From a bacterium (GTDB lineage: Bacteria; Bacteroidota; Bacteroidia; Bacteroidales; Bacteroidaceae): a stretch of DNA of 15,537 bases. The stretch's first letter is position 1; each line of letters starts with the position of its first letter. Below are positions 1 to 6,209 of this stretch, in pieces. The position numbers and the translations under genes were made by a program. Location: contig SFQP01000076.1 in NCBI GenBank assembly GCA_004562975.1, positions 1-15,537 on the forward strand, written 5' to 3'. The notes under the pieces are model-generated. The model saw only the letters and a list, made by a program, of their open reading frames with translations. It was not told the origin of the DNA and searched no databases.

Positions 1-327
1 CCCGAACAGGTCGTCAAGCAACCCGATGAGATAGATGAGAAACATACCGACGAACATGACACATACGTTCATCGTGAGCGTGGGGAAGCCCCGGTAGTCA
101 ACCAGCATTTGCACCATGATGGTGGCGGAAGCTCCCATCAGCATGGCAGGCATAAAAAGCACGCCTCCAAGCCGGGGGATGCCCCGATGGTGGACCTTGC
201 GCTCATCAGGCAAATCGTAGATGCCCCTCCGCTTGCACAGCCGCAGCAGCGGCCTCATCAGAACGGCTGTCAGTCCGAAACTAACGACCAGCGAACATAG
301 GAGATAGAGTATCCATTTCAATTCCAT
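1..327 (-). CDS. WecA/MraY-family sugar-1-phosphate transferase to undecaprenyl phosphate, N-terminal part
   Basis: The frame begins at an ATG at 325-327 and stays open to the left edge, giving 109 residues; the C-terminal part lies outside. Residues 5-25 form a hydrophobic membrane segment. Residues 38-55 carry the cytoplasmic motif of this family (D-x-P-D-E-R-K-x-H, then P-R-x-G-G), a second hydrophobic stretch spans about 88-104, and the Asp-Asp pair at 105-106 in GLLDDLFG matches the metal-binding pair of MraY and WecA. Family members transfer a sugar 1-phosphate from a UDP-sugar to undecaprenyl phosphate at the inner membrane, starting O-antigen, capsule or peptidoglycan lipid intermediates. 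The RKVHHRGIPRLGG form is closer to WecA/TagO-like enzymes than to MraY, so a surface polysaccharide role is more likely. The exact sugar cannot be told from this part. Confidence 0.88.
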   Translation of the reverse strand, partial: MELKWILYLLCSLVVSFGLTAVLMRPLLRLCKRRGIYDLPDERKVHHRGIPRLGGVLFMPAMLMGASATIMVQMLVDYRGFPTLTMNVCVMFVGMFLIYLIGLLDDLFG

Positions 328-480
328 GACCAGTGTGTTTTCTTGGATTGTCCGTTGACACCTGCTGTGACAAGGCTGCCCCTGCTCCTTATAATACATA
401 TTATATATTACGTGTAGCCGGAAGCGTACGGACAAGAACCGTTTTATTCCTTAACGCCGGGAATGGCTTTTTATTGCACT

Positions 481-506
481 ACGGGGCGGTCTGTTTTCCG
501 CCCCGT
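481..506. other. Perfect 9-bp GC-rich inverted repeat in the leader of the WecA-like gene
   Basis: Bases 481-489 (ACGGGGCGG) and 498-506 (CCGCCCCGT) are exact reverse complements separated by an 8-base loop. No T-run directly follows on either strand, so it is not a standard intrinsic terminator. It lies 150-180 bases upstream of the minus-strand start at 327, so it could be a leader structure of that gene. No regulator is known from the sequence. Confidence 0.5.
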
Positions 507-554
507 CGCCCTCTCCGCCAGACAACACGACAGGCGAACGGGCGCATGAGCTGG

Positions 555-562
555 CAAAATTA
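555..562 (-). promoter_or_regulatory. Possible -7 element for the WecA-like gene
   Basis: The minus strand reads TAATTTTG, an exact fit to the Bacteroidota -7 consensus TAnnTTTG. No good TTTG lies 19-21 bases further upstream, so this is a half-match. If used, it would give an untranslated leader of about 220 bases containing the hairpin at 481-506. Confidence 0.3.
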
Positions 563-708
563 GACATTTTTTTGCAGAATTAGTACAGTATGCCGCATTT
601 TGGCCGACGGGGCGGGCTGCAACGGGTGGATTAGGGGTTGCCGCTACTATCAAAATGACGCTCGTAGCTCCCCAATTTTCAGAAAAATCAAAAAATACTC
701 GCGGAATT

Positions 709-741
709 ATTGGGCATGAAAGGATAAACCACTTACATTTG
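709..741 (+). promoter_or_regulatory. Bacteroidota-type promoter of gdhA
   Basis: TACATTTG at 734-741 fits the -7 consensus TAnnTTTG exactly. ATTG at 709-712 matches three of four bases of the -33 element at a 21-base spacing. Transcription would start near 747, leaving a leader of about 70 bases before the gdhA ATG at 817. Confidence 0.7.
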
Positions 742-816
742 CGCACGTATTGCAGTAAAAGACTGCCTTACACGTAAACCTTATTTGTTTTACCTTACGA
801 AAAACTCACCCTTATC

Positions 817-2154
817 ATGAAAACCGAGCAAATCATGCAGGCCCTGGAGGCCAAGCACCCCGGCGAAGCCGAATTTTTGCAGGCCGTGCGCGAAGTTCTC
901 CTCTCCATCGAAGACGTGTACAATGAACACCCTGAATTTGAACGGGCCAAGCTGATAGAACGCCTCGTAGAACCCGACCGCATCCTCACCTTCCGTGTGC
1001 CCTGGGTGGACGACCAAGGCGAAGTTCACGTTAACCTGGGCTACCGAGTACAGTTCAACAACGCCATCGGCCCGTACAAAGGCGGCATCCGTTTCCATCC
1101 CTCCGTCAACCTCAGCATCCTGAAATTCCTGGGCTTTGAGCAGACTTTCAAAAACGCCCTGACCACCCTGCCCATGGGCGGCGCGAAAGGTGGTTCGGAC
1201 TTTGCTCCGCGAGGCCGCAGCGATGCGGAAATCATGCGCTTCTGCCAGAGCTTCATGCTGGAGCTGTGGCGCAACCTGGGTCCTGATCAGGACGTACCGG
1301 CAGGCGACATCGGTGTGGGAGGCCGCGAAGTGGGCTATCTCTATGGAATGTACAAGAAACTGGCACGCGAACACACCGGCACGCTGACCGGCAAGGGCAT
1401 GGAGTTCGGCGGCTCTATCCTGCGTCCCGAAGCCACGGGCTACGGTGCCCTCTACTTCGTGAAGCAGATGCTGGCCGACTACAACATGGACATTGCCGGA
1501 AAGACCGTTGCGGTGTCGGGCTTCGGCAACGTGGCTTGGGGTGCCGTGAAGAAAGCCACCGAGATGGGAGCCAAAGTCGTTACGCTGAGCGGACCCGACG
1601 GCTACGTTTACGACCCCGAAGGCGTGAGCGGCGAAAAGATTGACTATATGCTCGAACTCCGCCTCTCGGGCAACGACATCGTGGCTCCCTACGCCGAGCG
1701 TTATCCCGAGGCTACCTTCTATGCCGGCAAGAAACCGTGGGAACAGCCCGTTGACATCGCACTCCCCTGCGCCACACAGAACGAGCTCAACCTGCAAGAT
1801 GCCCAGCAACTCTGCGCCAACGGCGTTTCCCTTGTGGCCGAAGTGAGCAACATGGGTTGCACGGCAGAGGCCGTTGACTACTTCATCGAGCACAAGATGC
1901 CCTTCGCACCGGGCAAGGCTGTCAACTCGGGCGGCGTGGCCACTTCCGGACTGGAGATGACGCAAAACGCCATGCACCTTTCCTGGACTGCCGAAGAGGT
2001 GGACGAACGCCTGCACCGCATCATGTCCGACGTTCACGACCAGTGCGTACGCTACGGTCGCCAACCGGACGGCAGCATCAACTTTGTGCGCGGTGCCAAC
2101 GTGGCCGGCTTCATGAAGGTGGCACACGCCATGATGGCACAAGGCATTGTCTAA
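817..2154 (+). CDS. gdhA: NADP-type glutamate dehydrogenase, hexameric family I
   Basis: This 445-residue protein has the usual length of the small hexameric glutamate dehydrogenases. It interconverts 2-oxoglutarate plus ammonia and glutamate, a main route of nitrogen assimilation in the cytoplasm. The substrate-binding half shows PYKGGIRFHP (K88), FKNAL (K112), the catalytic-lysine motif PMGGAKGG (K124) and PAGDIG with D164. The nucleotide-binding half has the Rossmann glycine motif GFGNVA at 235-240. NADP preference is inferred from overall similarity to the 445-residue class, not from a diagnostic residue. The start at 817 fits the promoter at 709-741, and the encoded N-terminus looks like the family's. 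The gene is intact and alone, facing the convergent minus-strand gene at 2270-4813. Long open frames on its opposite strand are shadows of its GC-rich codons. Confidence 0.97.
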   Translation: MKTEQIMQALEAKHPGEAEFLQAVREVLLSIEDVYNEHPEFERAKLIERLVEPDRILTFRVPWVDDQGEVHVNLGYRVQFNNAIGPYKGGIRFHPSVNLSILKFLGFEQTFKNALTTLPMGGAKGGSDFAPRGRSDAEIMRFCQSFMLELWRNLGPDQDVPAGDIGVGGREVGYLYGMYKKLAREHTGTLTGKGMEFGGSILRPEATGYGALYFVKQMLADYNMDIAGKTVAVSGFGNVAWGAVKKATEMGAKVVTLSGPDGYVYDPEGVSGEKIDYMLELRLSGNDIVAPYAERYPEATFYAGKKPWEQPVDIALPCATQNELNLQDAQQLCANGVSLVAEVSNMGCTAEAVDYFIEHKMPFAPGKAVNSGGVATSGLEMTQNAMHLSWTAEEVDERLHRIMSDVHDQCVRYGRQPDGSINFVRGANVAGFMKVAHAMMAQGIV

Positions 2155-2269
2155 GCGTTTAGAGCGGAAAGGCTGAAAGTTTGGAGGGCCACTCTCTGAC
2201 ATCCATGACTTTCCCTTAAACACTTCAACACCAAGATACCGATTGACAGGAAATCCCCGCAGCGAATGG

Positions 2270-4813
2270 TTACGCTGTATCGTCGGCAGCCACTTCCGCC
2301 GGCACTTGGCGTCCGTCGGCTGCATACACTGTACAAGTCAGCAGACGGCCACCCACCAAGCGGAAACGGTTTTCGCCGTATCCCACCAGTGAAACAACCG
2401 GTGCCGTGCCCGCTTCGGACACGCCTTCTGCACTCATCGGTTCCACGATAAGATAGATGTCGGGCAACATGGACGAACCGTTGACTTCCGTCAGCACCAC
2501 CTCACCGTTGTCATTCTGGGTGAAAGCCGTACGCACCTCCCCGGGGTAGTCGGTAGCGTCGAAGTGAACCTCCTGGAACGTGGCATCGCGCAGCTTCGAC
2601 AGCTGGATACAAAGATTTCCGCCCGTGTAGACAAAAGGTTCATCAAAAGGCAGTCGCAACGTATGACTTCCCACACCGAATGTGGCCTTGCCCTGATACG
2701 TTTTCTGCATGAACTCCGCATCGGTCCAACCGTCAGCCGGCGTACTGTGTCCCGTATTGGATAGGGCCAGCTCCAACTGACAGTTTTCGATGGGTGCTGA
2801 TGCCTTGCTGTGGTAGCGATAGCCGATTTCCTTTATATGGGCTGCCCCCATGCCGAGCTCATCCTTGCGATAAATGGCCTGGGAGAAGCTGTAATAATAC
2901 CCTTCAAAAGCGATGGGGAAGAGGTTAGGCGAAGCGGTACGGCTGCCTATGCGCACAATTTGCTCTGTGGCGGGACGCACTTCAAGCTCGAAAGCCGGGG
3001 ATACATTATTGCTTACATTGCCATCGCCGGATGCCGCCACCTCTGTATGGAGGAACAGGTTGCCGGCCTCCCGGGGTGTAAGGGTGAACTCGACGGTCCG
3101 TTCCTCGCCGGGAAGCAAAGTTTCTGCCACGGTCTGCGTTTGCCACAAACGGCCCTCACTGTCCATCAGCCGGACCTCAAAGTTTTCCATCGGCTCCTCG
3201 CCCACATTCTGCACTTTGGCAGAACAGGTGTAATCCATGTCGGCCACAGTGAGGAATTCGCCTTCCGGCTCACCGACAGCCAAGTCGCGGGGAGCGTAAG
3301 CAGAGAGTTGGATGTCGAAAAGTTGAATTTGGAACTGGTCGGGCGCGGATAAGGCGTGGAAGCCCAACACGAGATTGGCCGTCTGCTCAGGTGTGAAGGC
3401 CACCATGCGTTCCTGCGGCTCCGAAGTAGTGAAATTTTCCAGCTTCTCAAGGATTTGCGTGTGTGTCAGCGGGTCGTCCGAGGTGCCCAGCGTGATTTGC
3501 AAATTTTCTGAAGAACCCAAGATGGAAGGGCAATGCAGCTTGTAACGAAGGCGGTACTCCTGACCTTGCTCCAAACGGAAGGGTACGGACATGAGCCAGT
3601 CATCAGCCTGTTTAAAGAAGGAGCCGAAGTACTGGAAGTTGTCGGCGTTGACACGCCAAAGCGTCTGGTCGGAATTGGCGTCGACCACGCGCCATTGAGC
3701 CAACGCCAAAGGATTGGAAAAGTCCATGGCGTAAGGCATCTCCAAGGCAGGGCCGGCCAACACGGGAGCTGTTTTCAATTCGTTGCTGCGTCCCGCATTG
3801 TTGTAGGCCACTACGCCGTAGGTGAAATAGCAGGCTTGCAAGGCCGTGGTGTCACGGAATGATTTTTCGGCGATGTCGTCGAACACCTTGCCATCGGGAT
3901 AGCGAGTCACGCGGTAACGGGTGCCCACGGGGTTGTTGTCGGTCCATTGCACTTGGGCTACCACGCCTTCATTGCCGGCCGTAACAGTAAGGATGTCTTC
4001 GGGCACACGCTGTTCTTCATCGCCTCCCCCACCCTGCACGGTGAAAGGAATGTACAGACCTCCAAGCAGCGTATTGTCCTCCACGGACTGCCAGTTGAGG
4101 ATCTCAGCCGTCTGCGTGTCAAGTTCCATCAGGAATGTATTATACTCATTGTCAACCCCCGTCCAGTAGAGTTTTCCGTTGTTGCGGTCGAACTCCATTG
4201 ACTGCACTTGGTCCGTCAGCGTGACAATGCCCGGCGTGCCGATGAGGGTCAGCTCGCCGTTCTGCTTATTCACGCGGTACAGGTCGGAGGCTGAGGACAT
4301 GGCGTAGAGCCGCCCGTCGGCATCGGCCGCAATCGCCATGATTTTGTCGGAAAGTTCGGCCACCTGCGTCCGCCGGCCGGTTTCAAGGTCAATGGTTATG
4401 AGTTGGGAAGCCGTTTTCGCTCCTTTTTCCCGACACAACACGCCGTACATCTGCTGTGTGCTCAAATCGTAGGTCAAGTCGGAACAGCCGTAATCTATTC
4501 CGGTGGAACAGAAAGCAAAGTCGCCTTTCTCAAAATCGTAAACGGCCAATCCGGCCATTTGATAGCCTTCGTAATCGCTGCTGAGCAGGCAGAAATAGTT
4601 TTGACCATCACCGGCACCGCCCCAAAGTCCGTACATGGCGGTCTTCATGGGCGTGAGCTGTTGTCCGTCCGTCATGTTTACGCTGTATAGTCCTGGTTTG
4701 AGCGTACTGCTGTTGGTTCCCGTAAGAAAACCGTAGGCTGTTTGTGCCACGGCACCGGCTGCGCTCCAGAACATCAGCCACACGAGACAAAAAGATAATA
4801 GTAGTTTTTGCAT
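2270..4813 (-). CDS. Secreted multidomain protein, propeller-like/FN3/jelly-roll/CARDB, with a truncated T9SS-like C-terminal end
   Basis: The start at 4813 is chosen because it opens directly into a signal peptide (residues 1-24: basic start, hydrophobic core, cleavage after AGAVA). The same frame is open upstream to 4972 but codes for unlikely protein. Residues 25-260 contain repeated 'G-x-L-Y' beta strands as in PQQ/DUF4394-like propellers. About 273-350 resembles fibronectin type III, about 358-506 resembles the gingipain-type cleaved-adhesin jelly roll (a W-rich region ending in LFDIQLSAY), about 508-613 resembles CARDB, and about 617-791 is another beta domain. The tail at 803-847 has the feel of a T9SS sorting domain (a G-R-L-L-x-x-x-V-Y-x-x-D-G-R-x-V core) but stops before the final strands. 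The protein is probably exported and surface-linked; its ligand is unknown. Domain names are by eye; the signal peptide is firm. Confidence 0.8.
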   Translation of the reverse strand: MQKLLLSFCLVWLMFWSAAGAVAQTAYGFLTGTNSSTLKPGLYSVNMTDGQQLTPMKTAMYGLWGGAGDGQNYFCLLSSDYEGYQMAGLAVYDFEKGDFAFCSTGIDYGCSDLTYDLSTQQMYGVLCREKGAKTASQLITIDLETGRRTQVAELSDKIMAIAADADGRLYAMSSASDLYRVNKQNGELTLIGTPGIVTLTDQVQSMEFDRNNGKLYWTGVDNEYNTFLMELDTQTAEILNWQSVEDNTLLGGLYIPFTVQGGGGDEEQRVPEDILTVTAGNEGVVAQVQWTDNNPVGTRYRVTRYPDGKVFDDIAEKSFRDTTALQACYFTYGVVAYNNAGRSNELKTAPVLAGPALEMPYAMDFSNPLALAQWRVVDANSDQTLWRVNADNFQYFGSFFKQADDWLMSVPFRLEQGQEYRLRYKLHCPSILGSSENLQITLGTSDDPLTHTQILEKLENFTTSEPQERMVAFTPEQTANLVLGFHALSAPDQFQIQLFDIQLSAYAPRDLAVGEPEGEFLTVADMDYTCSAKVQNVGEEPMENFEVRLMDSEGRLWQTQTVAETLLPGEERTVEFTLTPREAGNLFLHTEVAASGDGNVSNNVSPAFELEVRPATEQIVRIGSRTASPNLFPIAFEGYYYSFSQAIYRKDELGMGAAHIKEIGYRYHSKASAPIENCQLELALSNTGHSTPADGWTDAEFMQKTYQGKATFGVGSHTLRLPFDEPFVYTGGNLCIQLSKLRDATFQEVHFDATDYPGEVRTAFTQNDNGEVVLTEVNGSSMLPDIYLIVEPMSAEGVSEAGTAPVVSLVGYGENRFRLVGGRLLTCTVYAADGRQVPAEVAADDTA

Positions 4814-4890
4814 ATAGTTTAGATATAAAAAAACGATAGGCAAGAGAGCAAAGTTTTTACACGCCCTGCATGATAACCTTACACCCTTCC

Positions 4891-4960
4891 CGCCGGGCTC
4901 AAAGCCTGGTGACGTACTACAGGCATCGACCGCGACCAGTGTCCCCGGCGAATTGTAGTC
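4891..4960 (-). promoter_or_regulatory. Possible structured leader RNA of the secreted-protein gene
   Basis: Two nested stems can form: 4891-4897 with 4944-4950 (CGCCGGG/CCCGGCG) and 4906-4910 with 4935-4939 (CTGGT/ACCAG). The inner loop segment 4916-4921 (ACTACA) is also complementary to 4954-4959 (TGTAGT), outside the stems, which would make a pseudoknot or an alternative fold. The region lies 80-150 bases upstream of the start at 4813. It matches no riboswitch class I can name, and pairings of this size can occur by chance. Confidence 0.3.
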
Positions 4961-5045
4961 TTCGTACAGCAAATAGGTGTATCAAATAGGCGATGGGGTA
5001 TGGCAATTCCTGCCACAGCAATACCTATGGACGGAAAAAACGGTG

Positions 5046-5076
5046 TAAAAGTAGGGAAAAAGATGGAACGATACAA
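5046..5076 (-). promoter_or_regulatory. Possible promoter of the secreted-protein gene
   Basis: The minus strand reads TACTTTTA at 5053-5046, one base off TAnnTTTG, with TTG at 5076-5074 and a 20-base spacing. It would start transcription near 5040 and leave a leader of about 225 bases that includes the foldable region at 4891-4960. Confidence 0.4.
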
Positions 5077-5156
5077 CAGTTCACATCAGGTTTTAGACAA
5101 GGAGACTACAATTCGGGGGGATGAGGGATGAGATTATCATGTTCTTCCAAATCAGG

Positions 5157-5261
5157 GAGTTGCTCTGTCAACTCGCCGAGTTGTACGAACAAGTCCGGGA
5201 GTTGTGGGAACAAGTCCAAGAGTTGTGCGAACAAGTCCGGGACTTGCGAAGAAAACCTTCC
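5157..5261 (+). repeat. 21-base tandem repeat, about five degenerate units
   Basis: Units begin at 5157, 5178, 5199, 5220 and 5241. The three central units follow GAGTTGTnnGAACAAGTCCnn closely; the outer ones decay. Each unit boundary is an imperfect palindrome (ACAAGTCCGGGAGTTGT), and 5233-5247 is a perfect one (CAAGTCC-G-GGACTTG). Because 21 is seven codons, the plus strand reads as heptads of the type EL-x-EQVR in a 66-residue frame at 5121-5321, which would be a short coiled coil. No promoter of the local consensus precedes it and both strands stay open, so I treat it as a DNA repeat and the small protein only as a possibility. Confidence 0.8.
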
Positions 5262-5426
5262 GCAATGTCCGACTGGGCAGAAGAAGGGAACATTCCTGCT
5301 GAAAAACCGAAACATCATTAGAGAAATGCCTCCTTCGCGCGCGTTTATATACGGAATTTCTTTCCCGAAAAAAGCATTCACCCCTTCACACGAAGTTTGT
5401 TTCCGCCTGATTCTCAATAATTTGGG

Positions 5427-5458
5427 GTGTGAAGGTTTGAAAAACAAAGCATTCACAC
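5427..5458. repeat. Palindromic repeat copy 1
   Basis: GTGTGAA at 5427-5433 pairs with TTCACAC at 5452-5458, and TTTG/CAAA pair nearer the loop with a small internal mismatch between. Same family as the copies at 5576-5605 and 5658-5687. Confidence 0.7.
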
Positions 5459-5575
5459 GAGTGAATGGATGACTTTTCCTGATTTTGGTTGACCGTTATA
5501 TCTGAAAATTTCTGTTTCCGGTTTACTGTTTCCTGAGAGAGTTGACCGTTTCCCGAAATGGTTGACTCAATTGCT

Positions 5576-5605
5576 TGTGAAGGGTGGGAAAAGCAAGCCT
5601 TCACA
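5576..5605. repeat. Palindromic repeat copy 2
   Basis: TGTGAAGG at 5576-5583 pairs with CCTTCACA at 5598-5605. An overlapping alternative pairing of GCTTG with CAAGC is also possible. Downstream sequence (GATGAAAATCAAGGAG) matches that following copy 3, so the repeat unit is longer than the hairpin. Confidence 0.7.
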
Positions 5606-5657
5606 CCGGAAAACCGATGAAAATCAAGGAGAGAGCGGCCAAATACGCACCCTGCAC

Positions 5658-5687
5658 TGTGAAGGCTTGAAATGCAAAGCCTTCACA
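5658..5687. repeat. Palindromic repeat copy 3, perfect 11-bp stem
   Basis: TGTGAAGGCTT at 5658-5668 and AAGCCTTCACA at 5677-5687 are exact reverse complements around an 8-base loop. It is the best-preserved hairpin of the cluster and is followed by the shared TGAAAATCAAG segment. Confidence 0.8.
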
Positions 5688-5974
5688 CTTGTAACTACTG
5701 AAAATCAAGAAGAAAGGTACTTCATGTGAAGGCGTGAATATTTTTTTGAGGATAAAAAAACGTATAGGAAAGTCGAACCGATGGGGCAGTGAGGTAATTT
5801 GCAATGTATTATATATGGGTGCTGCGCAGATGTCGTCGGCATGGTCTTTCTTTACGCAGAGGGATAGGCTGTCAGGCGATAAGTGAATGCAATGAAGAGG
5901 AAGGGGAAACGGAAACGAACAAACGAGGATTGCATTGTTCTGCCGGCGTCAGGACTGCCGGAAAGCATAGGGAC

Positions 5975-6005
5975 AAAAAAATTGATTGTCTCCCGACAAC
6001 CAATC
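5975..6005 (-). terminator. Intrinsic terminator of the small RNA candidate
   Basis: On the minus strand, bases 6005-5995 pair with 5990-5980 (11 pairs, two of them G-U) around a GGGA loop, followed directly by seven T at 5981-5975 (the last base pair overlaps the T-run). Read on the plus strand the same hairpin is followed by TTTTA and might terminate weakly there too. Confidence 0.8.
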
Positions 6006-6038
6006 TTTTACTAACCTTAAATCTAATACCATGAAAAA
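5975..6038 (-). ncRNA. Candidate ~64-nt small RNA
   Basis: A near-ideal promoter at 6044-6075 fires leftward and an intrinsic terminator lies only 35-65 bases downstream, with no reading frame between. This predicts a short transcript starting near 6038 and ending in the T-run at 5981-5975. Its first ~30 bases are complementary to a plus-strand stretch (CTAACCTTAAATCTAATACC then ATG) that looks like a Bacteroidota translation-start leader, so it could act by pairing with similar mRNA starts. The function is inference; the promoter and terminator are seen. It may belong to one of the known Bacteroidales small-RNA families, which I cannot check. Confidence 0.6.
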
Positions 6039-6043
6039 CAATG

Positions 6044-6075
6044 CAAATGTACAGGGGATGGTACGTCAATCCAAA
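6044..6075 (-). promoter_or_regulatory. Promoter of the small RNA candidate
   Basis: The minus strand has TTTG at 6075-6072, a 20-base gap, then TACATTTG at 6051-6044. This fits both elements of the Bacteroidota housekeeping promoter exactly. It points away from the mlaF/mlaE genes. Confidence 0.7.
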
Positions 6076-6209
6076 CATCTGAACGAAAATGGCGTCTGAT
6101 TTAATATAATTTTGATACAAAACGGCGGTTTTGCCAACTCATTTTGTCAATGAAAGCCTTGTTCGGTTCCGCCGGCACTGCATTTCCATTTATCACAGTG
6201 TCGGTCGCT

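Larger units (their letters stand above)
5348..5766. repeat. Palindromic repeat cluster bounded by ~69-bp imperfect terminal inverted repeats
   Basis: The left arm 5348-5416 and right arm 5699-5766 are inverted copies of each other. Read outward, both run TGA-x-AATCA, then a GAAA-containing spacer, ACTTC-x-TGTGAAGG, x-GTGAAT, a run of six or seven T, GGA, and finally CGTATA; by hand count about 70% of positions match with one single-base gap. Between the arms are three related hairpins (5427-5458, 5576-5605, 5658-5687) built on TGTGAAGG...CCTTCACA. No transposase is present. The layout suggests a non-autonomous MITE-like element or a family of dispersed intergenic palindromes in tandem; no clear target-site duplication was seen. 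Confidence 0.7.
4814..6209. other. 1.4-kb non-coding stretch rich in repeats and RNA-like structure
   Basis: No reading frame here looks like a conserved protein. From left to right the stretch holds the leader and possible promoter of the 2270-4813 gene, a 21-base tandem repeat (5157-5261), a palindromic repeat cluster (5348-5766), about 200 bases with nothing recognisable (5767-5974), and a candidate small RNA (5975-6038) with its promoter. A short hairpin at about 6119-6134 (CAAAAC...GTTTTG) sits downstream of mlaF but lacks a proper T-run. The frames crossing the palindromes are translations of the repeat itself. Confidence 0.75.

Noticed and set aside
2155..2269. Terminator between gdhA and the convergent gene
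   Set aside because: Only weak, distant complementarity (GGAAAG with CTTTCC) and no T-run was found.
790..2325. 511-residue open frame on the minus strand
   Set aside because: It lies fully opposite gdhA, whose protein is clearly conserved. The frame is rich in H, V, G and A as expected for the shadow of GC-rich codons.
4885..4915. tRNA T-arm-like sequence (GGGCTCAAAGCC)
   Set aside because: The loop does not fit TTCRANY and no matching anticodon, D or acceptor arms flank it.
5348..5766. CRISPR array
   Set aside because: The hairpins are imperfectly conserved, spacers vary widely in length (about 50 to 120 bases) and share sequence with each other, and no cas gene is present.
5386..5804. 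Two short minus-strand frames (about 72 and 67 residues)
   Set aside because: Their recurring CEGF-x-FQ-x-FTP-like peptides are simply the palindromic repeat translated.
5804..6034. 76-residue plus-strand frame
   Set aside because: No promoter, low-complexity basic and acidic composition, runs through the small RNA terminator, and shows no recognisable domain.
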